Source of the DNA: JAWOJB01 sp046484325
Lineage (GTDB): Bacteria; Actinomycetota; Acidimicrobiia; Spongiisociales; ZC4RG35
Direction of reading: 5' to 3'
Length of the DNA stretch: 34,274 nt
Assembly (NCBI GenBank): GCA_046484325.1
Contig: JAWOJB010000098.1
Span: 1-34,274 of the forward strand
Made by a program: the position numbers and the translations under genes. Positions 8,426 through 15,245 of the stretch are shown piece by piece. Every line of letters begins with the position of its first letter. Positions within the stretch are counted from its first letter, which is position 1. The notes below the pieces were generated by a model. It made no database searches and was not told where the DNA came from. It saw nothing but the letters and a program-made list of their open reading frames with translations.

Positions 8426-8769
8426 GCGAGCCTGAGCGCGAACGCCACCATCGACGACGACCGGTCGGACACCACCGCCACCACCATCGACGATGCCCCA
8501 CGACCCCCCGCGGCACGACGACGTCCGCCCCCGGCACCACGACGGCTCCGTGGACGACGTCCAGCTTGTCGACCTCCGGCGCCGCCCCCAACGTCAGGTT
8601 CCGGGCCGGCGAGGTGGAAATGCTGAGCGTCGGGCGGGTCAAGGCGCCCTACACCGGCTACACGGTGGAAAAGGTCCGAGTCGAGTTCAGGGCCCCCGCC
8701 CGGGAACTGGAGGTTGGGGTACGGGTGTCGGCAGGCTCGCTCCAGGTGGACGAGAGGCTCGACGAGTGA
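8426..8769 (+). pseudogene. Frameshifted remnant of a secreted or linker-bearing protein
   Basis: Two reading frames share one continuous theme. From 8426 the frame reads SLSANATIDDDRSDTTATTIDDAP with almost all codons ending in G or C. Past the C-run at 8496-8499 the same composition continues in the next frame as TTPRGTTTSAPGTTTAPWTTSS, then a compact beta-rich piece (VRFRAGEVEMLSVGRVKAPYTGY to ERLDE) ending in TGA at 8769. One missing C in that run would join them. There is no start codon or signal peptide at the 5' end. A caller could instead take TTG at 8566 and obtain a 67-residue protein. It is either a decayed gene, a sequencing indel, or a small ORF. Family not recognised. Confidence 0.45.
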
Positions 8770-8775
8770 AACCCC

Positions 8776-9033
8776 TCAGCCGGTCCGTCGCTGCATCCTT
8801 CGGTACACGAGCAGCGCAATCACCGCTCCCAGTGTCGAGCCGATGATGCCGGTCGTGCGGAGCTCGAAGATGCTGCCCTCTCCGAACAGATTGAAGATGA
8901 TCCCGCCCACGAAGGAGCCGATCACGCCGAGGACGAGTGTCCCCAGCAGCGAGAGCCGGTCGGGACCGGGGACGAGGAGACGGGCCAGCGCCCCGGCGAT
9001 GAGCCCGACGATCAGAAACCAGATGAACGACAT
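8776..9033 (-). CDS. GlsB/YeaQ/YmgE family membrane protein
   Basis: 85 residues with three hydrophobic glycine-rich spans: FIWFLIVGLIAGALARLLVPG, LLGTLVLGVIGSFVGGIIFNLF, and TGIIGSTLGAVIALLVYRRM. The order LIAGALARLL-PG then GxxxLGVIGSFVGG is diagnostic of the transglycosylase-associated (GlsB/YeaQ) family, small inner-membrane proteins often tied to general stress. No enzymatic role is established for them. ATG at 9033 shares its A with the fumC stop (TGATG), so it is the coupled gene after fumC. The larger open frame upstream is a shadow of fumC. Confidence 0.9.
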   Translation of the reverse strand: MSFIWFLIVGLIAGALARLLVPGPDRLSLLGTLVLGVIGSFVGGIIFNLFGEGSIFELRTTGIIGSTLGAVIALLVYRRMQRRTG

Positions 9034-10424
9034 CAGTGCACGCCTCCTCGCGTCATTCCTTCCAGGTCCAGCGCCCGATCCAGGTCTTCCGGTGACATGA
9101 GGCCTTCCTCCAGCACGACGTCCCGCACCGTGCGCCCTTCGGCGAACGCCCGCTTGGCGACGCGGGCCCCATTGTCGTAGCCGATGTGAGGATTCAGGGC
9201 GGTGACGACGATCACGTTCCGCTCGAGCAGCTCTCGGGCCCGGTCGGCGTCGGCCTCGATACCGTCCACGCACCGCTCGGCCAGCACGGAGGCCGCCGCC
9301 GAGAGCAGGTCCACCGATTCGAGCAGGTTTCGGGCAATGACCGGCATCATAACGTTCAGCTCGAAGTTGCCGTTGGCGCCACCCCAGGTGACGGCGGCGT
9401 CGTTGCCCACCACCTGGGCGGCAACCATCATCACCGCCTCCGGAATCACCGGGTTGACCTTCGCCGGCATGATCGAAGAGCCGGGCTGGAGCGCCGGGAG
9501 GCGGATCTCGGCGATGCCGGTGACCGGGCCGGAGGAGAGCCACCGCAGGTCGTTCACGATCTTGAACAACGACTGGGCGATGGTCTTGAGCACACCCGAG
9601 GCGCTCACGACCGCATCCTTGGCTCCCTGGGATTCGAAGTGATTCACCGCTTCGCGGAAGGGGTAGCCGGTCCGCGCGGCCATCACCTCGATGGCGGCCT
9701 CGGCGAAACCCTCCGGGCAGTTGATGCCGGTTCCGACCGCGGTGCCGCCGAGGGCCAGCTCCTCCAGCTCCGGCAGGACCCGCTCCAACCGCTCGATCGA
9801 CTTGAGGATCTGCGTGGCGTACCCGGAGAACTCCTGTCCCAGGGTGACCGGAACCGCATCCATGAGGTGGGTACGACCCGACTTCACGACCGAGCCGAAC
9901 TCGACGGACTTCGCCTCGAGAGAGACCGCCAGACGCACGAGCGACGGCCGGAGCGAGCCACGGATGGCGTCGACGGCCGCCAGATGCATCGCCGTGGGAA
10001 AGGTGTCGTTGGACGACTGGCCGAAGTTCACATGGTCGTTCGGGTGTAGGAGCCTCGATCCGCGCTCACCGCCCAGCAACTCGATCGCCCGGTTGGCGAT
10101 GACCTCGTTGGCGTTCGTGTTCGTCGACGTCCCCGACCCGGTCTGGAAGACGTCGACCGGGAACTGGCCGTCCCAGCGACCCTCCATGACCTCGTCGGCG
10201 GCACGCCGGACGGCGTCGGCCAGGTCTGCGTCGAGGTGGCCGGACCGGCCGGCGGCCGTGGCGACCGAGCCCTTCAGCAGCCCGAAGGCCCAGATCAGCC
10301 GGCGACCGACGGTGAGGCCGGAGATGGGGAAGTTGTCGACCGCCCGTTGGGTCGATGCCCCGTAGTAGGCGTCCGCGGGGACACGCACCTCGCCCATCGA
10401 GTCCTTCTCGATCCGGTACTCCAC
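9033..10424 (-). CDS. fumC: Class II fumarate hydratase
   Basis: Converts fumarate to L-malate in the TCA cycle, iron-independent homotetramer. 463 residues, normal length. The signature GSSIMPAKVNP starts at 315 and carries the catalytic serine (S316); TNTNANEVIANRA (from about 101), the GQSSNDTFPTA loop and GRTHLMDAVPVTLGQE (H186) complete the active site. Aspartase is the close alternative, but the C-terminus (SPEDLDRALDLEGMT) and overall pattern fit FumC. The start is GTG at 10424 with AGGAGG at 10434-10429, only 4 nt away. A TACCCT hexamer (10455-10450) further upstream could be the -10. The gene is 33 nt downstream of the M42-like peptidase, so they may be co-transcribed. Confidence 0.96.
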   Translation of the reverse strand: MEYRIEKDSMGEVRVPADAYYGASTQRAVDNFPISGLTVGRRLIWAFGLLKGSVATAAGRSGHLDADLADAVRRAADEVMEGRWDGQFPVDVFQTGSGTSTNTNANEVIANRAIELLGGERGSRLLHPNDHVNFGQSSNDTFPTAMHLAAVDAIRGSLRPSLVRLAVSLEAKSVEFGSVVKSGRTHLMDAVPVTLGQEFSGYATQILKSIERLERVLPELEELALGGTAVGTGINCPEGFAEAAIEVMAARTGYPFREAVNHFESQGAKDAVVSASGVLKTIAQSLFKIVNDLRWLSSGPVTGIAEIRLPALQPGSSIMPAKVNPVIPEAVMMVAAQVVGNDAAVTWGGANGNFELNVMMPVIARNLLESVDLLSAAASVLAERCVDGIEADADRARELLERNVIVVTALNPHIGYDNGARVAKRAFAEGRTVRDVVLEEGLMSPEDLDRALDLEGMTRGGVH

Positions 10425-10457
10425 CCGACCTCCTTGGCAACCTGCCGCCAGGGTAGG

Positions 10458-11549
10458 TCAGCCGAGCAGGTGCCGCTTCTCCTCGAAGAGGGCAGAGAGC
10501 TGGTCCGCCAGCGACACCGACGGACCGTCGATCGAGCGGGCGATCTCGACCAGCAGGGCCACGAGGCCGTCGAAGTCGGCCAGGGAGATCTCCTCGGGCG
10601 AGAGCCGCGCCGCCACGGTCCCCGCCGCCACGCCGTCGATGTCGGCCATGTTGTGGTAGTTCTCGAGGGGGAGACACAACCCGGTGGCATCCAGCCCGAA
10701 GGCCACGAATGCCGACGCCTCGCAGGTGCCGCCCGCCATGAGCTTGCGCTGGAAGGGGCGCCCGGCGGAACGGGCGATTTCGGTGATCCGGTTCGTCAGA
10801 GGTGCGGAGAACACCGTCGCGGCATCGCCGACCCGAACCACGGGTCCGGCCCCGAGCGGTGAGTCTGCGAAGCTCCGGGAGGTCTCGACCGAGAGGATGC
10901 GAGCGGTCGGAGGAAGCGCCCCCTCGCGGCAGGCGCCGACGGCTCCGAGCAGGCCCTCCTCCTCCCCGCGGGTGAGCAGCACGCCGAAGTGGGCGAGTGC
11001 TGGATCCCGCCGCGTGCGGTCGAGCGCGGCGAGGACGGCGGCCACACCGGCCAGGTCATCACAACCCGGGGCGCGCAGGCGATCACCGGACGGCCCGAGC
11101 GAACGGGCCGGGAACCACCACCGCCCGAGGTCGCCGGAGGCGAGGGGTGCGGTCCGGTCGAGCACCACCTCGGTGGTCCCGGTCTCGGGATCGTGCCCGA
11201 CGGCCCGGCCCCGGTGGGAGGCGCCGGCCCCGTCGAACCACTCCACCCTGGCGGACTCGAAGTAGGCCGCCTTCACCCCCCCGAGAAAGGAGGCCGTCAC
11301 CGTCCGGCCTGCCAGACCCTCGATGACGAAGCCGGGATGATCCATGTGCGCGACGGCAACCACCGGATCCCGGCGGCGCCGGTGAGCCGAGCCGAGCAGG
11401 AGGTTTCCCACCCGGTCCCGCCTGAGGCGGACGTCCCGCCGCCGGCGGGCCCAGCGCTCCACCCAGGCGATGACCCGATCCTCCCGTCCGGCCACGGTGG
11501 GGAGATGGGTCAGTTCGAGCAGGGCCCGATGGCGGGGGGCAACGGTCAC
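10458..11549 (-). CDS. M42/M20-type zinc aminopeptidase-like protein
   Basis: Predicted cytosolic dinuclear zinc peptidase of 363 residues. Metal ligands are recognisable in order: H68 (in VAHMDHPGF, with D70), D164 (in GCDDLAGVAA, the bridging Asp), the Glu pair 196-197 (in TRGEEEGLLGA, catalytic Glu and ligand), E222 (in SVETSR), and a C-terminal His in LPLENYHNMAD. Between H68 and D164 lies the dimerisation or lid insertion. The layout fits M42 (FrvX/PepA-like) better than classical M20 enzymes, but substrate is not deducible. GTG at 11549 is chosen; TAGCCT lies 6 nt upstream (11561-11556), suggesting a leaderless transcript. Confidence 0.84.
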   Translation of the reverse strand: MTVAPRHRALLELTHLPTVAGREDRVIAWVERWARRRRDVRLRRDRVGNLLLGSAHRRRRDPVVAVAHMDHPGFVIEGLAGRTVTASFLGGVKAAYFESARVEWFDGAGASHRGRAVGHDPETGTTEVVLDRTAPLASGDLGRWWFPARSLGPSGDRLRAPGCDDLAGVAAVLAALDRTRRDPALAHFGVLLTRGEEEGLLGAVGACREGALPPTARILSVETSRSFADSPLGAGPVVRVGDAATVFSAPLTNRITEIARSAGRPFQRKLMAGGTCEASAFVAFGLDATGLCLPLENYHNMADIDGVAAGTVAARLSPEEISLADFDGLVALLVEIARSIDGPSVSLADQLSALFEEKRHLLG

Positions 11550-11573
11550 GACGGCAGGCTACCGAGGTGGCAT

Positions 11574-11594
11574 GGCGCACGGCGCACGGCGCAC
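11574..11594. repeat. Three tandem copies of a 7-bp unit
   Basis: GGCGCAC is repeated three times head to tail in the 52-nt gap between the M42-like gene and the cyclic-nucleotide-binding gene. Probably a slippage-prone microrepeat with no known role. Confidence 0.6.
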
Positions 11595-11601
11595 GTGGCG
11601 T

Positions 11602-12006
11602 TCAGGCGCTGCGAGCCGCAGCCAGCGCCTCCAGCCGCCGGGCGAGCTCCGGGTACTCCCCGGCGGTGCGACGGTAGTCCCAGACCATCATCGTCAACAG
11701 GGAAACGATGGAGGTGGCCACCACATCGGCACTGCGCTTGCCGCCGCCGAGAAGAGCCATCTCACCGAACACGTCGCCCGGGCCGAGGCTCGCCACCCGG
11801 GCACCCTCGACCATGACGTCGACGGTGCCGGCCATGATCACGTAGAAGTCGAATCCCGACTCGCCTTCCTTGACGATGTGAAGACCCGGGCGTGCTCCGA
11901 TGAACACCGAGCGCTCGGCGATCGCCTCCAACGCCTCCTCACCGAGCCCCTCGAACAGGTCGACGTGGGACAACTGCTCCGTCGTCACCCCGGCAAAGAA
12001 CGTCAT
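11602..12006 (-). CDS. Stand-alone cyclic nucleotide-binding domain protein
   Basis: 134 residues made almost entirely of one cNMP-binding beta-barrel: LFEGLGEEALEAIAERSVFIGARPG, then VIMAGTVDVMVEG, then the phosphate-binding cassette GDVFGEMALLGGGKRSADVVA. E82 and R91 of the cassette, which hold the ribose and cyclic phosphate, are both present, so ligand binding is plausible. There is no helix-turn-helix after the C-helix, so it is not a Crp-type DNA-binding regulator by itself. ATG at 12006 is preferred over the in-frame GTG at 12018, because GGAGGT lies 4 nt upstream of the ATG and overlaps the GTG codon. TAGGTT (12041-12036) may be the -10. Partner unknown. Confidence 0.87.
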   Translation of the reverse strand: MTFFAGVTTEQLSHVDLFEGLGEEALEAIAERSVFIGARPGLHIVKEGESGFDFYVIMAGTVDVMVEGARVASLGPGDVFGEMALLGGGKRSADVVATSIVSLLTMMVWDYRRTAGEYPELARRLEALAAARSA

Positions 12007-12071
12007 CGTGACCTCCACGTGAGCGGACCCCCCGCAACCTACTCATCCGGCGTTCGGCGGGGCGCCTCAGT

Positions 12072-12087
12072 CGGGGGTTTTCCCCCG
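12072..12087 (-). terminator. Hairpin after sufC2
   Basis: CGGGGG, loop TTTT (AAAA on the minus strand), CCCCCG: a perfect 6-bp all-GC stem 15 nt beyond the sufC2 stop. No T-tract follows, as is common for GC-rich actinobacterial terminators. It could end the sufD-Rieske-sufC2 message before the cNMP gene. Confidence 0.4.
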
Positions 12088-12102
12088 CAAGGCGGGAGCC
12101 GA

Positions 12103-12903
12103 TCAGTCGAAGGGGGTATCGGTGAAGTAGTCGGCCGGCCGCTTCTGGGCGGGGGGCTCGGACACGGTGACGCCGAGGCGGCGGCGGATTGCCTCGTAAC
12201 CCCCGGATTCGAGCTCGTCGGCGAGCTCGGGGCCACCCGACTCGACGATCCGGCCGTCGAGCATCACGTGGACCCGGTCGGGCGACAGATAGCGCAGGAT
12301 CCGGGAATAGTGGGTGATCATGACCACGCCCACCTCGGGGCTGCGCATGGCCTCGACGGCCTCCGCCACCTGGCGGACCGCGTCGATGTCGAGGCCGGAG
12401 TCGATCTCGTCGAGCAGGGCGACCTTGGGTCGAAGCACTGCCATCTGGAAGATCTCCGAGCGCTTCTTCTCCCCGCCCGACAGATCGTCGTTGATCGAGC
12501 GGTCGAGGAATCGGGCCATGTCGAACCGCTCGGCCTCCTCGTCGACCCGCGGCTCGAGCTCACCGGCGTCGACCCCTCGCTCCTCAGCCGCCTCCTCGAG
12601 CAGGCTCCGAAGCGACACGCCGGGGATCTCGATCGGATACTGGAATCCCTGCATGAGGCCGCGCCGAGCTCGAACGTCCACCTCGGTGCCGAGCAACTCG
12701 TCGCCGTCGAGCCGGGCCGATCCGGTGACCGCATACTCGGACTTCCCCGTGAGCACGTGGCAGAGCGTCGACTTGCCGGATCCGTTCGGGCCCATGATGG
12801 CGTGGATCTCACCGAAGGGGACCTCGAGATCGAGCCCCTTGAGGATTTCGGTATCGCCGATCGAGGCGTGCAGGTTCCGGATGGCGAGGGCTGCGCCGGA
12901 CAT
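12103..12903 (-). CDS. sufC: Fe-S assembly ATPase SufC (copy 2, with sufD)
   Basis: Second SUF ATPase, 266 residues. Walker A GPNGSGKST is at 38-46, the Q-loop is in GFQYPIEIPGVSL, the signature LSGGEKKRSE begins at 141, Walker B VALLDE is at 161-166, SGLDID follows, and the switch histidine is H198 in MITHYSR. It has the canonical LSGGE, whereas copy 1 has FSGGE, and carries about 15 extra C-terminal residues (EPPAQKRPADYFTDTPFD). ATG at 12903 overlaps the Rieske gene stop as TGATG. Being next to sufD, it is the likelier SufBCD complex ATPase, but that is inference. The upstream extension of the open frame is a shadow of the Rieske gene. Confidence 0.95.
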   Translation of the reverse strand: MSGAALAIRNLHASIGDTEILKGLDLEVPFGEIHAIMGPNGSGKSTLCHVLTGKSEYAVTGSARLDGDELLGTEVDVRARRGLMQGFQYPIEIPGVSLRSLLEEAAEERGVDAGELEPRVDEEAERFDMARFLDRSINDDLSGGEKKRSEIFQMAVLRPKVALLDEIDSGLDIDAVRQVAEAVEAMRSPEVGVVMITHYSRILRYLSPDRVHVMLDGRIVESGGPELADELESGGYEAIRRRLGVTVSEPPAQKRPADYFTDTPFD

Positions 12904-13220
12904 CAGGATCGTTCCTCCATGAGCAGCATCACGATGCCGTCCGACACCCGGACGTCGTACGCGGGCACCGGCTTCGTGGCCGGCAGCGCGTCCGGGTGGC
13001 CTGTGGTGATGTCGAACGAAGACCCGTGTCGCGGGCACTCGACCTCGGTACCGAACAGCTCTCCCTCGGCCAGGGATGCCTCGGCGTGGCTGCACCGATC
13101 ACCGATGGCGTAGACCTCGTCACCGACCCGGAACACGGCCACGCGGTGCCCTGCGTGCTCGACGCGAACGCCCCGACCGTCCGGCAGATCGGACAGCGAC
13201 CCGATGGTGACCCAGTTCAC
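12903..13220 (-). CDS. Rieske [2Fe-2S] ferredoxin of the SUF operon
   Basis: 105-residue soluble ferredoxin of the NirD/biphenyl-dioxygenase ferredoxin type. The cluster ligands are C43-x-H45 (in DRCSHAEASL) and C62-x2-H65 (in ECPRHGSSFD). The fold signals VEHAGHRVAVFRVGDEVYAI and the C-terminal YDVRVSDGIVML match the family. Such a ferredoxin between sufD and sufC is a common actinobacterial arrangement; its role in assembly (electron donor or maturation client) is not established. GTG at 13220 overlaps the sufD stop (GTGA), and its own stop overlaps sufC2, so the three are translated as a coupled set. Confidence 0.93.
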   Translation of the reverse strand: MNWVTIGSLSDLPDGRGVRVEHAGHRVAVFRVGDEVYAIGDRCSHAEASLAEGELFGTEVECPRHGSSFDITTGHPDALPATKPVPAYDVRVSDGIVMLLMEERS

Positions 13221-14482
13221 CGAACCCGCCCCTCCGCCTGGGCGATGGTGAAGCGCCGGTCGACGGCCGATCTGATCGGTGCGGCCAGGCGGGTGCCGGG
13301 CAGCCGCCGGATCACCTCCTCGAAGAACCCCCGGATGAGTACACGTTCGGCGCGTTCACGACCGAGCCCGCGGCTCATCAGGTAGTAGAGATGGTCTTCC
13401 TCGAGCGGCCCCACCGATGATCCGTGGCCACAGATGACGTCGTTGCAGAGGATCTCGAGATTGGGCACCGAATGGGCCTTGGCCCCCTCGGACAGGACCA
13501 GGTTGCGATTCGTCTCGAACGCGCTGACCCGGCGGGCGTCCTCCTCGATTCGCAGGAGCCCGGTAAAGACCGACTGTGCCTCGTCCTCCACGGCTCCCTT
13601 GAGGAACACATCGGAGGTCGTGTTGGGGCCGACGTGCTCGATGACCATGCGATAGTCGAGGACCTGGTCGCGCTCGCCGAAATAGATGCCGACCACCTCG
13701 GCCGAACCACCCGTGCCCGCCAGCCGGATGCCGAGGTCGAGGCGGGCGAAGCGTGCTCCCAGGCCGACCTCGCCCAGCCGAATCGTGGCATCCCGGCCGG
13801 TCTCGACACGGTGGTGCGAGACCGAGGTTGCGCCGTGGCCGAGGACCTGGGCGGTGGTGACGCCGAGCCTGGCTCCGTCGCCGACCCGAACGGCGACCTG
13901 GGGGACGAGCGTCACTTCGGTGTCACCGGGGGAACGGAGCACCACGAGCACCGATGCCTCGGCGTTCTCCTCCACCTCGATGGTGATGGACGGAAACGAG
14001 ACGGCCCCGGGTGTCACCGCCTGAACGTCGACCAGAAAGGGCTGGTCGACGGACACACCCGCCGGCACCCTGAGGGAGACACCATCACCGGCGAAGGCCA
14101 GGGCCGCCGCCGCGTACTTGTCGGCGGTGGCGTCGATCATGCCGGGGAGCGTCCGTCGGGACCATGCCTCCACGGCCGAGCCGAACTCGGCGCCGGTGTC
14201 GTGGTCGGACTCGACGAGGAACCCGTCGACCAGCACGGCCCGACCGGCGGCATCCGAGACCGCCGAGATGAAGTCGTCGTCGGCGAGCCGCTCACCGGGG
14301 CCGGCGGGCAGGGCCAGATCGTCGAGGTCGAGGTCGAGCTCGACGTACTTCCAGTTCTCGTCCTTGGAGGTCGGCATGGAAGAGCGCTCGAAGACCTCGA
14401 ACGCCGAGCGGCGCCGATCGACCAGGGCAGGCGGAGCCGACCCATTGATCTGGTCGAGTGTGGATGCGGTCAGAGCACGCAC
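13217..14482 (-). CDS. sufD: Fe-S cluster assembly scaffold protein SufD
   Basis: Partner of SufB in the SufBC2D scaffold; SufD helps iron entry and complex stability. 421 residues from GTG at 14482. It shows a helical N-terminus (KDENWKYVELDLDLDDLAL), the parallel beta-helix core, and the diagnostic C-terminal block LVLSEGAKAHSVPNLEILCNDVICGHGSSVGPLEEDHLYYLMSRGL, with the conserved histidine in CGHGSS. The open frame continues 70 codons upstream, through operator 2 and into the UDG gene. GTG at 14482 is chosen because GAGGAA lies 9 nt before it and because a promoter and operator lie just upstream. The stop overlaps the Rieske start. Confidence 0.94.
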   Translation of the reverse strand: MRALTASTLDQINGSAPPALVDRRRSAFEVFERSSMPTSKDENWKYVELDLDLDDLALPAGPGERLADDDFISAVSDAAGRAVLVDGFLVESDHDTGAEFGSAVEAWSRRTLPGMIDATADKYAAAALAFAGDGVSLRVPAGVSVDQPFLVDVQAVTPGAVSFPSITIEVEENAEASVLVVLRSPGDTEVTLVPQVAVRVGDGARLGVTTAQVLGHGATSVSHHRVETGRDATIRLGEVGLGARFARLDLGIRLAGTGGSAEVVGIYFGERDQVLDYRMVIEHVGPNTTSDVFLKGAVEDEAQSVFTGLLRIEEDARRVSAFETNRNLVLSEGAKAHSVPNLEILCNDVICGHGSSVGPLEEDHLYYLMSRGLGRERAERVLIRGFFEEVIRRLPGTRLAAPIRSAVDRRFTIAQAEGRVR

Positions 14483-14513
14483 GGCTTTGGGTTCCTCGAC
14501 TCGCGGTCGTCCG

Positions 14514-14543
14514 ATCGTAAATGCACTAGCCGCGTAGTGGAAA
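14514..14543 (-). promoter_or_regulatory. SUF operator 2 and candidate sufD promoter
   Basis: Operator at 14520-14543. Read on the sufD strand, it has a perfect consensus arm TTTCCACTAC (14543-14534), spacer GCGG, then a partly degenerate second arm CTAGTGCATT (14529-14520) that keeps the TAGTG core. A promoter fits across it: TTCCAC (14542-14537), 17 nt, TACGAT (14519-14514). The operator overlaps the last codons of the uracil-DNA glycosylase gene (stop at 14526). The site is about 40 nt before the sufD GTG. Motif seen directly; promoter is inference. Confidence 0.7.
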
Positions 14544-15245
14544 TCGACCGCCGCCCTCTCCGAGAATCGCTCGGGCCCGGGCGAAGACGGCGTCGAGCAT
14601 CGGCTCGGTGAGCCGGCCGGTGAACGTGTTCTGCTGGCTGGGGTGATAGCCGGCGAGGAGCCGTGGTCCACCCTGGATCTCGACCTCGACACCGTGGCCG
14701 AACGATGGGCGCGGACGGGGTGCGGTCCACCCCAGCCGGGGAGCCAGGCGAACCAGGGCGTCGAATGCCAACCCCCCGAGCGCCACCAGGACGGTGGCCC
14801 CCGCCAGCAGGCGAAGCTCGGCCACCAGCCAATCCGTGCACGAGCTCACCTCCGCCGCGGCGGGACGGTTGGCTGGGGGGGCACAGCGCACCACGGCGGT
14901 GACGTAGCAGTCGGTCAACCGAAGGCCGTCGTGACATCCTGTGGACTGCGATTGGGAGGCGAACCCGGCTCGGTGAAGGGCCCGATACAGCCACTCCCCC
15001 GAGCGGTCGCCGGTGAACATCCGACCGGTCCGATTAGCACCGTGGGCGGCCGGAGCCAGACCGACCACCACCAGCCGGCCGCCAGGGTCGCCAAACCCGG
15101 GCACCGGCTTGCCCCAGTACTCCTCATGGCGGAAGGCCGCCCGCCTCTCGAGGGCGACCTGCTCCCGCCAATCGACCAGCCGGGGACAGCGGCGGCAGGC
15201 GACCAGGTCGGCGTTGAGTCGATCGAGGCCGATCGGAACCGTCAT
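14526..15245 (-). CDS. Family 5 uracil-DNA glycosylase (UdgB type, Fe-S protein)
   Basis: Removes uracil and other deaminated bases from DNA for base-excision repair. 239 residues. The N-terminal C17-x2-C20 pair (ACRRCPRLVDWREQ) and later cysteines (TGCHDGL, RCAPP region, SSCTDWL) are placed as in the 4Fe-4S cluster of family 4/5 enzymes. The motif GLAPAAHGANRTGRMFTGDRSG is the family 5 active-site loop, and HPSQQNTFTGRLT is the C-terminal DNA-contact loop. ATG at 15245 overlaps the stop of the DUF4015 gene (ATGA); the longer open frame is its shadow. The last six codons double as part of the sufD operator. Confidence 0.93.
   Translation of the reverse strand: MTVPIGLDRLNADLVACRRCPRLVDWREQVALERRAAFRHEEYWGKPVPGFGDPGGRLVVVGLAPAAHGANRTGRMFTGDRSGEWLYRALHRAGFASQSQSTGCHDGLRLTDCYVTAVVRCAPPANRPAAAEVSSCTDWLVAELRLLAGATVLVALGGLAFDALVRLAPRLGWTAPRPRPSFGHGVEVEIQGGPRLLAGYHPSQQNTFTGRLTEPMLDAVFARARAILGEGGGRFPLRG

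Noticed and set aside
9033..10424. Aspartate ammonia-lyase as an alternative to fumarase
   Set aside because: Both share the GSSIMPAKVNP signature, but the N-terminal, THLMDAVPVTLGQE and C-terminal blocks fit class II fumarase better.
11602..12018. cNMP protein as the missing SUF regulator
   Set aside because: It has no helix-turn-helix or cluster-binding cysteines, so it cannot bind the operator alone.
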